Shown: positions 36,500 to 45,902, counted from the first letter of the stretch. The stretch: DNA of 64,000 bases from Clostridioides difficile_A (GCA_945909635.1 OX246690.1:1426001-1490000); one strand, 5' to 3'. Numbers and translations are program-made. The notes: a model not told the origin generated them from the letters alone.

Positions 36500-37458
36500 A
36501 AATAATACTAAATGGAAAATATGACATTGCAAATTTTAATGAAGGAATAACATTAAGTGAAGCTATAGATGGAGTTGCATATAAAATGGATGTATCCTTA
36601 ATAGAAACTAAAACTTTGCAAGATATAAATATTAAAAAAGGTGATAAAATAGTTCTAATTGACATTGCGTATGAGAGTAAAAAAGAAGAAACAATCTTTG
36701 ATGGAGTCATATGGGAAACTAGAAGAAGTGAAAAGAGTAAGAAACTAACATTGTCTTGCAGAGAAAGAACAGTCTATATGGAAGAATCAGAAGAACAATA
36801 TAGTTTTAAAGAAAATACAGCAACACAGAGAATTGAATATTACTGCAAGCAATGGAATATACCTTACTACAATCTAGCTAATACAGGGAAGAAACTTGCT
36901 AAAGTAATACATAAGACTAACATACTAGATATGATTAAAAAAGACTTAAAAGAAACAGCTAGTAAGGGTGGAGACTTATTTAGGGTAAGGATGGATAATA
37001 AGCTGAAATTATTTAAGCTTGGTACCAACGTAAATGTATATAAATTAGATAGTATATTAGAAGATGCAAACTTTACAAGTAGTTTTAATGATGCAGTAAC
37101 GAGTGTAAAAGTGCTAGGTAAGAGTAAAGATGAAAATACAAAAGCACCTATCATTGGCACATATAAGAAGGACTCAGATAAGTATGGGACACTACAAAAG
37201 ATTAAACAAGATGAAAAGATAACTAATGCAAAAGAAGCTAAGAAAGCAGCAGAAGCAATGTTTAATTCGGGGGAGGAAACAATAAGTGTTGACTGTGTAG
37301 TAGATATAAATAGAATAAGGGCAGGAGATAAAGTATCTCTAAAAGCCAAAGAATACTATGTTATAGATGTGACTCATACATTAGACTCTACACTAAAAAT
37401 GAAACTAAATATAGGGACTTTAGAATATATAAGGAGGAAATTTTATACTAATGACTGA
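36496..37458 (+). CDS. XkdQ-like baseplate hub protein
   Basis: A 320-residue protein starting by ATGA overlap with the LysM frame. It has the beta-rich pattern of phage late-control D / XkdQ hub proteins: FDGVIWETRRSEKSKKLTLSCRERT, YYCKQWNIP, and a C-terminal KVSLKAKEYYVIDVTHTLD. It would form the hub under the tail tube in a contractile tail. Order and overlap with neighbours copy the PBSX module. Confidence 0.75.
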   Translation: MKIILNGKYDIANFNEGITLSEAIDGVAYKMDVSLIETKTLQDINIKKGDKIVLIDIAYESKKEETIFDGVIWETRRSEKSKKLTLSCRERTVYMEESEEQYSFKENTATQRIEYYCKQWNIPYYNLANTGKKLAKVIHKTNILDMIKKDLKETASKGGDLFRVRMDNKLKLFKLGTNVNVYKLDSILEDANFTSSFNDAVTSVKVLGKSKDENTKAPIIGTYKKDSDKYGTLQKIKQDEKITNAKEAKKAAEAMFNSGEETISVDCVVDINRIRAGDKVSLKAKEYYVIDVTHTLDSTLKMKLNIGTLEYIRRKFYTND

Positions 37459-37816
37459 TACTAGATTTAATAGGGTTGCTAGAATATTAAAAGAAAATAT
37501 GAATAAAAGTGTGGCAAATGGAACTTTTGGAATGGGTTGCGAACTTGGAGAAATAACAGCAAACGGACTGAAAGTAAATGGTTATAAAGATGAAATACAG
37601 GATTATTTAGTATTAGAGAATTTAACATTGAAAGAAGATTATTTTACTTTTTCAGATGAGGCTTTAAGTGGAGAATATAGACATAAACATAAAATAGAAA
37701 CTCCACAAGAATTAAAGCCACTAGATATAGGTGATAATGTATTAGTAGCTATTATGGGGGCTGAATTTGTAGTAATTGGGAGGGTTGTAAATGCCAAACC
37801 TATTTCCGCAGAATGA
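37451..37816 (+). CDS. XkdR-like protein, DUF2577
   Basis: The 121-residue protein overlaps its neighbours at both ends (8 and 26 bases). LKPLDIGDNVLVAIMGAEFVVIGRVVNA is typical of DUF2577 baseplate proteins, and an RHKHKIETP stretch lies before it. It is a baseplate component between hub and wedge. Confidence 0.75.
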   Translation: MTDTRFNRVARILKENMNKSVANGTFGMGCELGEITANGLKVNGYKDEIQDYLVLENLTLKEDYFTFSDEALSGEYRHKHKIETPQELKPLDIGDNVLVAIMGAEFVVIGRVVNAKPISAE

Positions 37817-38249
37817 AACTTTTGAAACTGTAGAATTAAAAAATAATAATGAAAATGAACTGGACCTAAGAGGTTCTTTTTTATTTGATTTTATAAAAGG
37901 CGAATTTGTTAAAAATGCAGATGGAACATTAAAAAGATGTGATAAAGTTCAAGCATATAAACAATGGTGTCAAAAAGCTATATTAACACCTAGGCATAAA
38001 AGGTCAGCTTATTCTAGTGTATATGGAAGCGAAATAAAAGATTTAATTGCCAGTAATTTGTCTCAAAACGCTAAAGAACTTGAAATATCTAGGTTAATAA
38101 AAGAAACTATTTTAGTTCATCCATATACAAAAGAAGTGAGTAATTTTATATTCAATTGGCTTGAAAATAGTAGCCTTGTTAATTATGAATTTGATGTACT
38201 AACAATAGATGATGAAAATATAGTAATTGATGGCAATATAAAAAGGTAG
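37791..38249 (+). CDS. XkdS-like protein, DUF2634
   Basis: A 152-residue protein with a DFIKGEFVKNADGTLKRCDKVQAYKQW segment typical of gp25/XkdS wedge proteins (DUF2634). It starts 26 bases inside the DUF2577 gene and is followed 8 bases on by the baseplate J gene. Confidence 0.78.
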   Translation: MPNLFPQNETFETVELKNNNENELDLRGSFLFDFIKGEFVKNADGTLKRCDKVQAYKQWCQKAILTPRHKRSAYSSVYGSEIKDLIASNLSQNAKELEISRLIKETILVHPYTKEVSNFIFNWLENSSLVNYEFDVLTIDDENIVIDGNIKR

Positions 38250-38257
38250 GTGATTAT

Positions 38258-39397
38258 ATGGAAAGAGAACTACCTATACCAGTATTTTTAACGGAAGATG
38301 AAGAAGCAATACACGAAAGAATGTTAAGTAACTTTCAAGATGTTTCTATCTTAGAAGGAGATTTTGTTTATGATGCAACAAGACCTACAGCAGAGGAAGC
38401 TGCACAGTTAAAACAACTAGGACTACAAAATAATTTAAAGATTGCATTTCCTCAAACTAGCTATGGAGAATACCTAGAATGGTTGGGAGAATGTAAAGGA
38501 GTATTTAAAAATCAACCAACTAAATCGGTTGGAGTTATTACTTTTATAGGCATACAAGGAACTATAATTACAAAAGGAACTATAGTAACTACTGTTGCAA
38601 CTGATGAAAAGCAGCGTATAGAGTTTGAGCTTCTTGAAACTAAAACTATAGGAGGAGAAAATGAAACAGTAGATATTAAAGCAGAATGCAGGATTGTAGG
38701 GATTATAGGAAATGTATCTAAAGGCAGTATATCTGTTTTATTAGGCTCTATTAATGGGATTAAATCTGTTAATAATAAAGAAGATTTCAAAGGTGGGACA
38801 GATATAGAAGACGAAGAACATTTTAGAGAAAGAGTTCTTGTAGCAGAGCAAGAAGACAAACTTAGTGGAGCTAGTTCAGATTATATAAGATGGGCTAAAG
38901 AAGTAGATGGAGTTGGATATGCTTATGTAGTTTCCGAATGGAATGGAGCAGGGACAGTAAAAGTATTAATACTAGATAAAAATAGAAAAGCAGCAACACA
39001 AGAATTGATAGATAAAGTTCAAGAATATATATATCCATTAAATGTATCAGAAGGAGAAAATAGAGACGGGAAAGCTCCTATCAGGGCTTTAGTAACAGTT
39101 GTAACACCCGAAACACTACTTATTAATGTAAAAGCTAGTTTTATATTTAGTAACAGTTTTAGTGAAGAAACAGTATTAAACAATCTAAAAGCTAAGATAG
39201 ACAAATACTTAGATAAGATTGATTTAGGTGGAACAGTCTCATACAATGCTATACAAGCAATAGTAGGTTCTATGATGTTGACAGACGAAGGTATACAGGA
39301 TTTTTCTAATCTTACTATAAATGATGTAAAAGGAAATATAAAATTGCAAGACCAAGTGGTCGGAGTAGGGGAAATAGTTAACGAGGTGGTTGGATGA
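38258..39397 (+). CDS. Baseplate J / gp47 (XkdT-like)
   Basis: A 379-residue protein with GASSDYIRWAKEVDGVGYAYV and VLILDKNRKAATQELIDKVQEYI, characteristic of baseplate J proteins that form the wedge of contractile tails. GTEDEEHFRERV-like residues precede them. It overlaps the next gene by ATGA. Confidence 0.87.
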   Translation: MERELPIPVFLTEDEEAIHERMLSNFQDVSILEGDFVYDATRPTAEEAAQLKQLGLQNNLKIAFPQTSYGEYLEWLGECKGVFKNQPTKSVGVITFIGIQGTIITKGTIVTTVATDEKQRIEFELLETKTIGGENETVDIKAECRIVGIIGNVSKGSISVLLGSINGIKSVNNKEDFKGGTDIEDEEHFRERVLVAEQEDKLSGASSDYIRWAKEVDGVGYAYVVSEWNGAGTVKVLILDKNRKAATQELIDKVQEYIYPLNVSEGENRDGKAPIRALVTVVTPETLLINVKASFIFSNSFSEETVLNNLKAKIDKYLDKIDLGGTVSYNAIQAIVGSMMLTDEGIQDFSNLTINDVKGNIKLQDQVVGVGEIVNEVVG

Positions 39398-40041
39398 TAG
39401 CTTCTAAAAAAGGTAGAGAAATGCTTCTTACATTGTCACCGATATATGAGCAAAGTTTAATTATGAACTCTATATATGAAGCTATAGGAAGCGAATTTGA
39501 TAATCTAGAGTTATTAAATAAAGAAATAGAATTACAGTTATTTCCTCAAAGCGCAACATGGGGTTTAAGTTTTTGGGAAAATAGAGTAGGTTTATCTACT
39601 AATATAGATGAAGATATAGAAGATAGAAGAAGAAAGGTCATTGCTAAACTTCAAAGTAAATACATTATGACACCTAAAAGAATGGCTATGATACTCCAAT
39701 CTTATACAGGTGCAAATATAAAAATAAATGAAAACATATCTCCATATACTTTTGGTGTTGAATTAACTAGTACTCAAGGTTTTCCTAGAGATTTAGAAGA
39801 TTTATATAAGAGAGTAAATGTTATAAAACCTTCTCATTTAGCTGTAAGTTATAAGTTAGTATCTTTATTAAAAAGTAAAACTTATTTTGCACAAACAACA
39901 ATTATGAGTGAAGAAATAACAGTATATCCTTATTCAAGTAAAGAAGTAAAAGCTAATGTTAAAGCTAAGTTTGCATTAGCTCATAACATGAGTTCAGAAA
40001 TATTGACAGTATATCCAAAAGGAGGTGGTATAAATGGCTGA
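39394..40041 (+). CDS. XkdU-like protein, DUF2313
   Basis: A 215-residue protein with PIYEQSLIMNSIYEAIGSEFDNLE and LFPQSATWGLSFWENRVGL, typical of DUF2313 tail-completion proteins. It overlaps baseplate J by four bases and the fibre gene by eight, so the set is translated as one unit. Confidence 0.8.
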   Translation: MIASKKGREMLLTLSPIYEQSLIMNSIYEAIGSEFDNLELLNKEIELQLFPQSATWGLSFWENRVGLSTNIDEDIEDRRRKVIAKLQSKYIMTPKRMAMILQSYTGANIKINENISPYTFGVELTSTQGFPRDLEDLYKRVNVIKPSHLAVSYKLVSLLKSKTYFAQTTIMSEEITVYPYSSKEVKANVKAKFALAHNMSSEILTVYPKGGGING

Positions 40042-40963
40042 TGAACAATTTTACACTATACTTACAAATATAGGTAAGGCTAAGATTGCTAACGCAGGAA
40101 TGCTAGGTAAATCAGTAGTACTAGAGAAGATTCAAGCAGGTGATGGAGGAGGAAGTTATTACAATCCAACAGAAGACCAAACAGCATTAAAAAATAAAGT
40201 TTGGGAAGGTAATATAAATGCTTTTGACAAGGATGAAAATAATCCTAATTGGATTATTGCAACAGCATGTGTACCTGGTTCAATAGGTGGATTTACAGTT
40301 AGAGAAATGGCTCTCATAGATAATGAAGGAGATATGATTGCAGTTTGTAAAAGTCCTGAAACATATAAGCCAAAAGTTGGCAATGGAGCTATGAAAGATT
40401 TGTATTTAAAATTTATTATAGAGGTATCTAATGTAGAGAAAGTGACCTTAGTTGTTGACCCAACTGCGATATTTTTAACTAAAAAAGATGAAGAAAAAAT
40501 ATTAACAAATATCAATAAATTAGACACTAAAATAGATACAACTAAAACAGAGTTAACAAGCAACATAGAAACTACTAAGGCAGAGTTAAACACTAAAATA
40601 GGGGATACAACACTACTTGAAACAACAGACAAAACAAATATAGTTAGTGCATTGAATGAGGTAAAAACTAGTGTAGATAGTATAGAAACAACAGCAGAGA
40701 AAACAAGTATAAAAGATACAGATAATTTATTTGAAAGTGATAATGTTGAGGGAGCATTAAAAGAAGTAAAAGTTAATTTAGACAGTATACAGATAATAGC
40801 AGAAAGAGCAACTATAAAAGACATAGATAATCTATTTACAAGTAATAATGTTGAAGGAGCACTAAAAGAATTAGCAACAAATCAAAATTTGTTAAATGCA
40901 GAAGTAAACGGGCAAAGGGCAAAAGGAATTACTATAGTAAATAATTTAATAGACATGATATAA
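40034..40963 (+). CDS. Tail fibre protein, collar-type N-terminus
   Basis: A 309-residue protein whose N-terminal 150 residues (FYTILTNIGKAKIANA, GGFTVREMALIDNEGDMIAV) match phage tail-collar fibre attachment domains. The rest is a coiled coil with tandem units resembling IKDTDNLFESDNVEGALKE and IKDIDNLFTSNNVEGALKE. It probably attaches to the baseplate and carries the tip proteins encoded next. Confidence 0.8.
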   Translation: MADEQFYTILTNIGKAKIANAGMLGKSVVLEKIQAGDGGGSYYNPTEDQTALKNKVWEGNINAFDKDENNPNWIIATACVPGSIGGFTVREMALIDNEGDMIAVCKSPETYKPKVGNGAMKDLYLKFIIEVSNVEKVTLVVDPTAIFLTKKDEEKILTNINKLDTKIDTTKTELTSNIETTKAELNTKIGDTTLLETTDKTNIVSALNEVKTSVDSIETTAEKTSIKDTDNLFESDNVEGALKEVKVNLDSIQIIAERATIKDIDNLFTSNNVEGALKELATNQNLLNAEVNGQRAKGITIVNNLIDMI

Positions 40964-40976
40964 GTGAGGTGAGAAT

Positions 40977-41645
40977 ATGGCAGAAAAATTAACTGAAAAT
41001 TCTAGTTTAAGTGAACTTATGGCAGCATTAGAAAGTGTGAAAAATGACTTACAGATAGGAAAAAATAATGTGGCAAGTACATTAGGAAGCCCTTTTGCTG
41101 GAACAGATAAACTAAGTTCAACTAAAACAAAAATAGAAACATTAAAAAACACTTTTGCAATAAATTTGACAAATAAGGATATTTCTGCAAATAAAACTGA
41201 AAGTATGCAAAATTTAATAGATAAAGTGTCAAGCATAAAAAATATAATAAAAACAGCAAAAAGTGGAAACAGTTTGCTTCGTTTACAAAAGGCATATGTA
41301 GACAATTATGAATCTGAACAAGTTTGGGTATGGGGTGCTTTCACTGTAGATTCTTTAGCCTTTAAGCCTAATTTAGTTTTTGCGCAAGTTGGAAATTCAC
41401 GTAATAAATATACAATAGTTTCTTTCGATTCTAGCATGGAATTAAAACCTAACCTAATTTTTTGTACAAATAGCCAATCAATTCCCAGCACTAGATATTC
41501 TATTTATCATGTAAAAAATCGAGAAATGGATGTTGATAATGGGTCTTCGGTTGGACATTTTAGTGGTGGATTCAGGTTGCCAATACCTAATGAAGATTAT
41601 GACTCAAGCGCTACGATTGGTTGGTTCGCTTTAGGATACAAATAA
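40977..41645 (+). CDS. Tail fibre tip/receptor-binding candidate
   Basis: A 222-residue protein with an N-terminal helical part (about 1-90) and a C-terminal beta-rich domain containing LAFKPNLVFAQVGNSRNKY and ending IGWFALGYK. The same C-terminal pattern (PNLFFAE ... TWYAIKFI) ends the Gly-rich protein at 42269, so the two probably carry related tips. Confidence 0.55.
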   Translation: MAEKLTENSSLSELMAALESVKNDLQIGKNNVASTLGSPFAGTDKLSSTKTKIETLKNTFAINLTNKDISANKTESMQNLIDKVSSIKNIIKTAKSGNSLLRLQKAYVDNYESEQVWVWGAFTVDSLAFKPNLVFAQVGNSRNKYTIVSFDSSMELKPNLIFCTNSQSIPSTRYSIYHVKNREMDVDNGSSVGHFSGGFRLPIPNEDYDSSATIGWFALGYK

Positions 41646-41660
41646 AAAGGAGGTCTAAAA

Positions 41661-41951
41661 ATGGAAATAGGAAGAAGAATAATCTTTGACCAAGACGGAG
41701 AAATAATTGCAATCTTTGGAGAAATGGAAGGGGATGTCATACCAAGAAAGATTATAACAAAACTAGAGTATATTGACATCCCTTTTAAATCAATAGATGA
41801 TAATTGTTATATAGAAAAGATAGATGTAGTTAATAATATACCAATCATAAAAGAATTAAAAAGAGAATTAACTGAAGAACAAAAGAGAATACAAGAGTTA
41901 GAAAATCAAATTTTATTAAATGAAAATGAAAAAGTAGGAGGGTTATTATAA
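41661..41951 (+). CDS. Small phage tail-region protein
   Basis: A 96-residue protein starting MEIGRRIIFDQDGEIIAIFGEMEGD and ending in a coiled coil (ELKRELTEEQKRIQELENQI). I do not recognise a function; the position suggests a fibre accessory or chaperone. AGGAGG precedes it, and its stop overlaps the next start as TAATG. Confidence 0.6.
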   Translation: MEIGRRIIFDQDGEIIAIFGEMEGDVIPRKIITKLEYIDIPFKSIDDNCYIEKIDVVNNIPIIKELKRELTEEQKRIQELENQILLNENEKVGGLL

Positions 41952-42133
41952 TGAATATAAGTAATGTTGTTGTAAGAATATTGGCAGAAAGGATATTAAA
42001 TGAAGGGCTAAACCCGTTGAAAAATCGAGGTTTTGAACTAGATGATGTAACTAACACAGAGTACAGAAAAGCTGTAGAAGATTATATAATTAGAGAAAGT
42101 GGAGTAGTAGAAGGAGCAGAACCTACAATATAG
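41951..42133 (+). CDS. Small phage protein
   Basis: A 60-residue protein (MNISNVVVRILAERILNEG ...) coupled to the previous gene. The helix-rich sequence has no motif I recognise; small genes in this place occur in many C. difficile tail regions. Confidence 0.5.
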   Translation: MNISNVVVRILAERILNEGLNPLKNRGFELDDVTNTEYRKAVEDYIIRESGVVEGAEPTI

Positions 42134-42268
42134 GAAATGTTCTTTTTTTATTTCTAAAAATATATAAATTCATTAACATTTTGCCTACACTTCATCTACA
42201 CTTTGCAGACGTTTATGGTTTTAAAATTAGGTACAATAAAACCATAAATTAAGAAAGAGGTGGATTAA

Positions 42269-43960
42269 ATGGCAACAGTTTATGAATTTAATTATACAGG
42301 AAGTGAACAAAGTATAACATTAAAACCAGGTAAATATAAACTTGAATGTTGGGGTGCTAGGGGTGGTGCTTATGGCACTCCACTTTCAAGTGGATTTCAA
42401 TATGGCTATGGTGGTTATACTAGTGGTGAATTGATATTGAAAAAAGAAACTATTTTATATGTTTATGTTGGTTTAGATGGTAAAAAAGGCAATACTTTTA
42501 ATGGCGGAGGATATGCTACTTCCTCAAGTGGAGGAGGAGCTACTGATATAAGACTTATTAATGGTGCTTGGGATAATCCACAAAGCTTATTATCACGTAT
42601 AATTGTTGCTGGCGGTGGTGGTGGAACAATAGACAGATATAGAGGAGGCGATGGTGGTGGTTTAAAAGGTACTATTGGTAGAGATTTTAATAGTACTCCA
42701 TCTCATGGTGGTACGCAATATGAAGGTGGCAAAGGTAGTCTCGATGATGGTAGTTGCGATGGTTTTTTTGGCAAAGGTGCTAAACCTGGCAATCCTTCTG
42801 GTTTTTCTGGAGGTGGTGGTGGCTGGTTTGGTGGTTCTCGTTCTAATGGTTCTGGTTATGGAAGTGGTGGTGGAAGTGGTTATGTTCTAACTAAAGATAG
42901 TTATAAACCAAAAGGGTATATTCCTACCTCTGAATATTATTTTGATAATGTAGTTATGACGACAGGTGGAAATACTGGTGGTTCTGGGGGCTATTCAGAT
43001 GGTAAAGCAAAAATAACTTTACTACAAGCAATGCCATTTCTAACTATATCCTCTTATAACTCCACACAAGCAACATTTAAAGCTGACCACACAGATCCTG
43101 CATTATTAACTAAAATAGAAGTATTTATAGATGATGTACTAAAAGAAACCATAACAACCGATTTAACTCTTGAAAAAACAATTAACTATACATTAGAAGA
43201 TAATGCACTACACACACTTAAAATAGTCGTTACAGATAGTGCTAATGTAACTGCTGAAAAAGTTGTAAGTATAAGTAAGAATATAATGCCATTAGGTGAC
43301 GATGCTAGTCTACAAGATATAGCAAGTAAAGTTAAAGAAATGAAACATGGCTTAATAAATGGTAAAACTTCTATAATAAATGTATTATCACTAAAGAATA
43401 TTGAATCAAGTTTAAATAATTCTTTAGTAGAATTATCAGAAAAGATAAAGCAATCTTTTGATAGTTCAGATTCTAGTGTACAGGACTTGATGAATCAATT
43501 AACAGAAAAAAATAATATAATATCTCAATTAAATACAAAATATAAGGTTGTCAGTGGAACTACCTCTATCATACAAAATTCACTTTGGAGTGCTTATTTA
43601 TACGATAGCAACAATAATAACAATTATGAACGTCAACCTAAGACTTGGATTGGAGTTGAAGGATTAAATTTTGTTCCTAACCTTTTCTTTGCTGAATGCG
43701 AATACAAAGACAGTTCTAGTGTATATTATAAACATTTTGTTTTTGGTACATCGGGTATTCCTTTAATATCTAGAGAAACTGATTTTGTTGTTACTTCCAA
43801 ATTTCGTAAACCATATGGCGACCAAAATTATTCTGCTTTTGGGCAAGTATACAAAAGCAATAAAGGAAGTATTTGGATAGAAAAGAATACTTATGTTCCA
43901 GCTATAGTTCCAGAAATAGATGGAGTCTTATATACTTGGTATGCTATAAAATTTATATAA
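42269..43960 (+). CDS. Large glycine-rich tail fibre / receptor-binding candidate
   Basis: A 563-residue protein. Residues about 25-245 are extremely glycine-rich (GGGGG runs and GSGYGSGGGSGY), as in phage adhesins with polyglycine helices. A beta-sandwich-like segment follows (250-335, EVFIDDVLKETITTD), then a helical part (345-430) and a C-terminal tip domain like that of the 40977 gene. It has its own leader and AGAGGTGG ribosome site. The Gly region is richer in G than the rest of the window. Confidence 0.65.
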   Translation: MATVYEFNYTGSEQSITLKPGKYKLECWGARGGAYGTPLSSGFQYGYGGYTSGELILKKETILYVYVGLDGKKGNTFNGGGYATSSSGGGATDIRLINGAWDNPQSLLSRIIVAGGGGGTIDRYRGGDGGGLKGTIGRDFNSTPSHGGTQYEGGKGSLDDGSCDGFFGKGAKPGNPSGFSGGGGGWFGGSRSNGSGYGSGGGSGYVLTKDSYKPKGYIPTSEYYFDNVVMTTGGNTGGSGGYSDGKAKITLLQAMPFLTISSYNSTQATFKADHTDPALLTKIEVFIDDVLKETITTDLTLEKTINYTLEDNALHTLKIVVTDSANVTAEKVVSISKNIMPLGDDASLQDIASKVKEMKHGLINGKTSIINVLSLKNIESSLNNSLVELSEKIKQSFDSSDSSVQDLMNQLTEKNNIISQLNTKYKVVSGTTSIIQNSLWSAYLYDSNNNNNYERQPKTWIGVEGLNFVPNLFFAECEYKDSSSVYYKHFVFGTSGIPLISRETDFVVTSKFRKPYGDQNYSAFGQVYKSNKGSIWIEKNTYVPAIVPEIDGVLYTWYAIKFI

Positions 43961-43973
43961 AAGATGTGATAAA

Positions 43974-44183
43974 ATGGATAGAGCAAATAGAATAATCTAT
44001 GGCCAAACTAGCAAAATTCTGTTACGAACAGGAGAAGCTGCAGCAGATGTATTAGAACATGATACAGTAACAGAGCGACATTACTTAGATGCTGAATACG
44101 GAAATATAGATTATAAAAAACAGTATATAGAATCTATAAATCCAGTAACGAAAGGTTTTGTTTTAAAAGAATTACAGAATTAA
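43974..44183 (+). CDS. Small phage protein after the fibre gene
   Basis: A 69-residue protein (MDRANRIIYGQTSKILLRTG ...) 13 bases after the fibre. No motif is recognised. It ends before a terminator at 44249. Confidence 0.5.
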   Translation: MDRANRIIYGQTSKILLRTGEAAADVLEHDTVTERHYLDAEYGNIDYKKQYIESINPVTKGFVLKELQN

Positions 44184-44248
44184 GATTTAATAAATAAAAA
44201 AGTAAGAAGAATATTTATAATGCTCAAAAGTCAATGCTAGAATTTTTT

Positions 44249-44282
44249 ATAAGACTTAGATAATCTCTAAGTCTTATTTTAA
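44249..44282 (+). terminator. Rho-independent terminator before lysis genes
   Basis: ATAAGACTTAGA pairs with TCTAAGTCTTAT followed by TTT. It separates tail and lysis genes. Confidence 0.78.
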
Positions 44283-44303
44283 TATCAAAATTAGGAGGTT
44301 TTC

Positions 44304-44534
44304 ATGAATGAAGAACTTTTCAAGGACAATTTGAAACGACACGAAGTAACAATAAATAAACACAATGACGAAATAGATGAATTAAAAGTAGCAAATATAG
44401 AATCTAAAGCAGAGTTAAAGGCATTGTGTGAGAATTTAAACTCACTTACAAGTATGCTTAAATGGCTAATTGGAACAATGATTACAACACTTGTAGGGTT
44501 CTTTATATTTGCCATACAGAGAGGAATATTTTAA
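44304..44534 (+). CDS. XhlA-like lysis protein
   Basis: A 76-residue protein with a charged N-terminal coiled coil (1-48) and one C-terminal membrane helix (WLIGTMITTLVGFFIFAI), the layout of XhlA. AGGAGG precedes it. It works with the holin to open the membrane. Confidence 0.83.
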   Translation: MNEELFKDNLKRHEVTINKHNDEIDELKVANIESKAELKALCENLNSLTSMLKWLIGTMITTLVGFFIFAIQRGIF

Positions 44535-44553
44535 TTAATTAGGAGGTTAAGAT

Positions 44554-44811
44554 ATGGATAATTTAATAAGTTTCATACCCGAGCAACTGCTTTTACTAGT
44601 AGTTGCTCTTAATGTATTAGGATTTGGATTTAAGAAATATAAGCAACTAGATAATAAATACATTCCAGTTATATTACTGGTAATTGGTATAGTATTTTCA
44701 ATATGGATGCTAGGATTTAATCCAAGTTCAATTTTACAAGGAATTTTATGTTGGGGAGTAGCAATAGGAGCTAATCAAGTTTATAAACAACTAAAGGATG
44801 GTGATAAATAA
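44554..44811 (+). CDS. Phage holin
   Basis: An 85-residue protein with three hydrophobic segments (7-24, 37-52, 58-75) and a charged end (KQLKDGDK). Position between XhlA and the amidase fits a holin that forms pores for the endolysin. Its stop overlaps the endolysin start as TAATG. Confidence 0.85.
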   Translation: MDNLISFIPEQLLLLVVALNVLGFGFKKYKQLDNKYIPVILLVIGIVFSIWMLGFNPSSILQGILCWGVAIGANQVYKQLKDGDK

Positions 44812-45569
44812 TGAAAATAGCAGTAGTACCAGGACATACACTAATAGGTAAAGGAACAGGAGCAGTCGGTTATATAGATGAAGGAAAAGAAAACAGAATG
44901 CTAACTGATTTAATTGTTAAATGGTTGAAACAAGGTGGAGCAACTGTATATACTGGTAAGATAGATAAATCGAATAATTATCTATCTGAACAATGTCAAA
45001 TAGCAAATAAGCAAGACATAGACTTAGCAGCACAAATTCATTTCAATGCAAATAATACAACCCTAAATCCTATGGGTACAGAAACAATATATAAAACTAA
45101 TAATGGCAAAATATACGCTGAAAGAGTCAATGAAAAGTTAGCAATAGTATTTAAAAATAGAGGTGCAAAATTAGATGTAAGAGGTTTGTATTGGCTTAAT
45201 CATACAAAAGCACCAGCAATATTAATTGAAGTATGTTTTGTAGACAGTAAAGTAGATACAGATTATTATATTAGACATAAAGATATAGTTGCTAAATTAA
45301 TAGCAGAAGGTATTTTAAATAAAACTATAGATAATAAAGAGAATAGCGAGGGGAAAATCATGTATAAACATACAATCGTTTATGATGGAGAGGTTGACAA
45401 AATACCTGCAACTGTGGTTGGTTGGGGTTATAATGATGGTAAAATATTAATATGTGATATAAAAGATTACGTACCAGGTCAGACAGAGAATTTATATGTT
45501 GTTGGTGGTGGAGCATGTGAAAAGAATAAGTTCTATAACGAAAGAACACTATACTATGATAAAAGGTAA
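44811..45569 (+). CDS. Endolysin: amidase_3 plus CD27L-like wall-binding domain, frameshifted tail
   Basis: The N-terminal 175 residues are a zinc amidase of Amidase_3 type (VVPGHTLIGKGTGAVG, IHFNANN, APAILIEVCFVDS), which cuts the MurNAc-L-Ala bond. The C-terminal domain starting MYKHTIVYDGEVDKI closely matches the CD27L endolysin as I remember it. An ATG at 45360 (residue 184) is preceded by GAGGGG and could give the wall-binding domain alone. An extra A near 45525 shifts the frame, giving YYDKR and a stop; without it the frame reads KISSITKEHYTMIKGNDRFD and stops at 45618. The last 30 residues are therefore changed or lost. Confidence 0.88.
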   Translation: MKIAVVPGHTLIGKGTGAVGYIDEGKENRMLTDLIVKWLKQGGATVYTGKIDKSNNYLSEQCQIANKQDIDLAAQIHFNANNTTLNPMGTETIYKTNNGKIYAERVNEKLAIVFKNRGAKLDVRGLYWLNHTKAPAILIEVCFVDSKVDTDYYIRHKDIVAKLIAEGILNKTIDNKENSEGKIMYKHTIVYDGEVDKIPATVVGWGYNDGKILICDIKDYVPGQTENLYVVGGGACEKNKFYNERTLYYDKR

Positions 45570-45618
45570 TGATAGGTTTGATACACTTTACAAAGCATTA
45601 GATTTTATTAATAGATAA

Positions 45619-45902
45619 TTAAAATTAATATCTTAAAATCTTTTGTATATTTTACCTACGTTTCATATACATTAAATAAGCTAATGTATATGAGAAGAAT
45701 GATATACTAAGAATAGAAATAAATTAATTTTATATTGCAAACATATGTTTTGTATTGTACTATAAGATTAATTAATATGATTGTTTTATGAGTTGAAATA
45801 TTATTAAATATTCTATTATGGATAAAAATGGAAAATATATAAACAAAAAATCATTTATATTGTAGAATGTAATTATATAAAAACTTAATGAGGGGGATTT
45901 TT
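45619..45902. other. Gene-free stretch with a long inverted repeat
   Basis: Mostly A+T, with a hairpin of 11 bp (CATATACATTA at 45664, TAATGTATATG at 45682) and no T run, so more likely an operator or an RNA structure than a terminator. It lies between lysis and cargo genes. Confidence 0.4.

Noticed and set aside
36867..37349. Minus-strand open frame of 160 codons
   Set aside because: Antisense to the XkdQ-like gene, which has clear family motifs and coupled neighbours.
40159..40824. Long minus-strand open frame of 221 codons
   Set aside because: It mirrors the repetitive tail fibre gene. Ser/Val-rich, low-complexity translation and no ribosome site mark it as a shadow.
35828..45618. R-type bacteriocin (diffocin-like) locus
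   Set aside because: Sheath, tube, tape measure and chaperones are missing and an integrase plus CRISPR cassettes adjoin it; a decayed prophage fits better.
45664..45692. Terminator after the endolysin
   Set aside because: The hairpin is strong but has no T run on either strand, so it is listed only as an inverted repeat.
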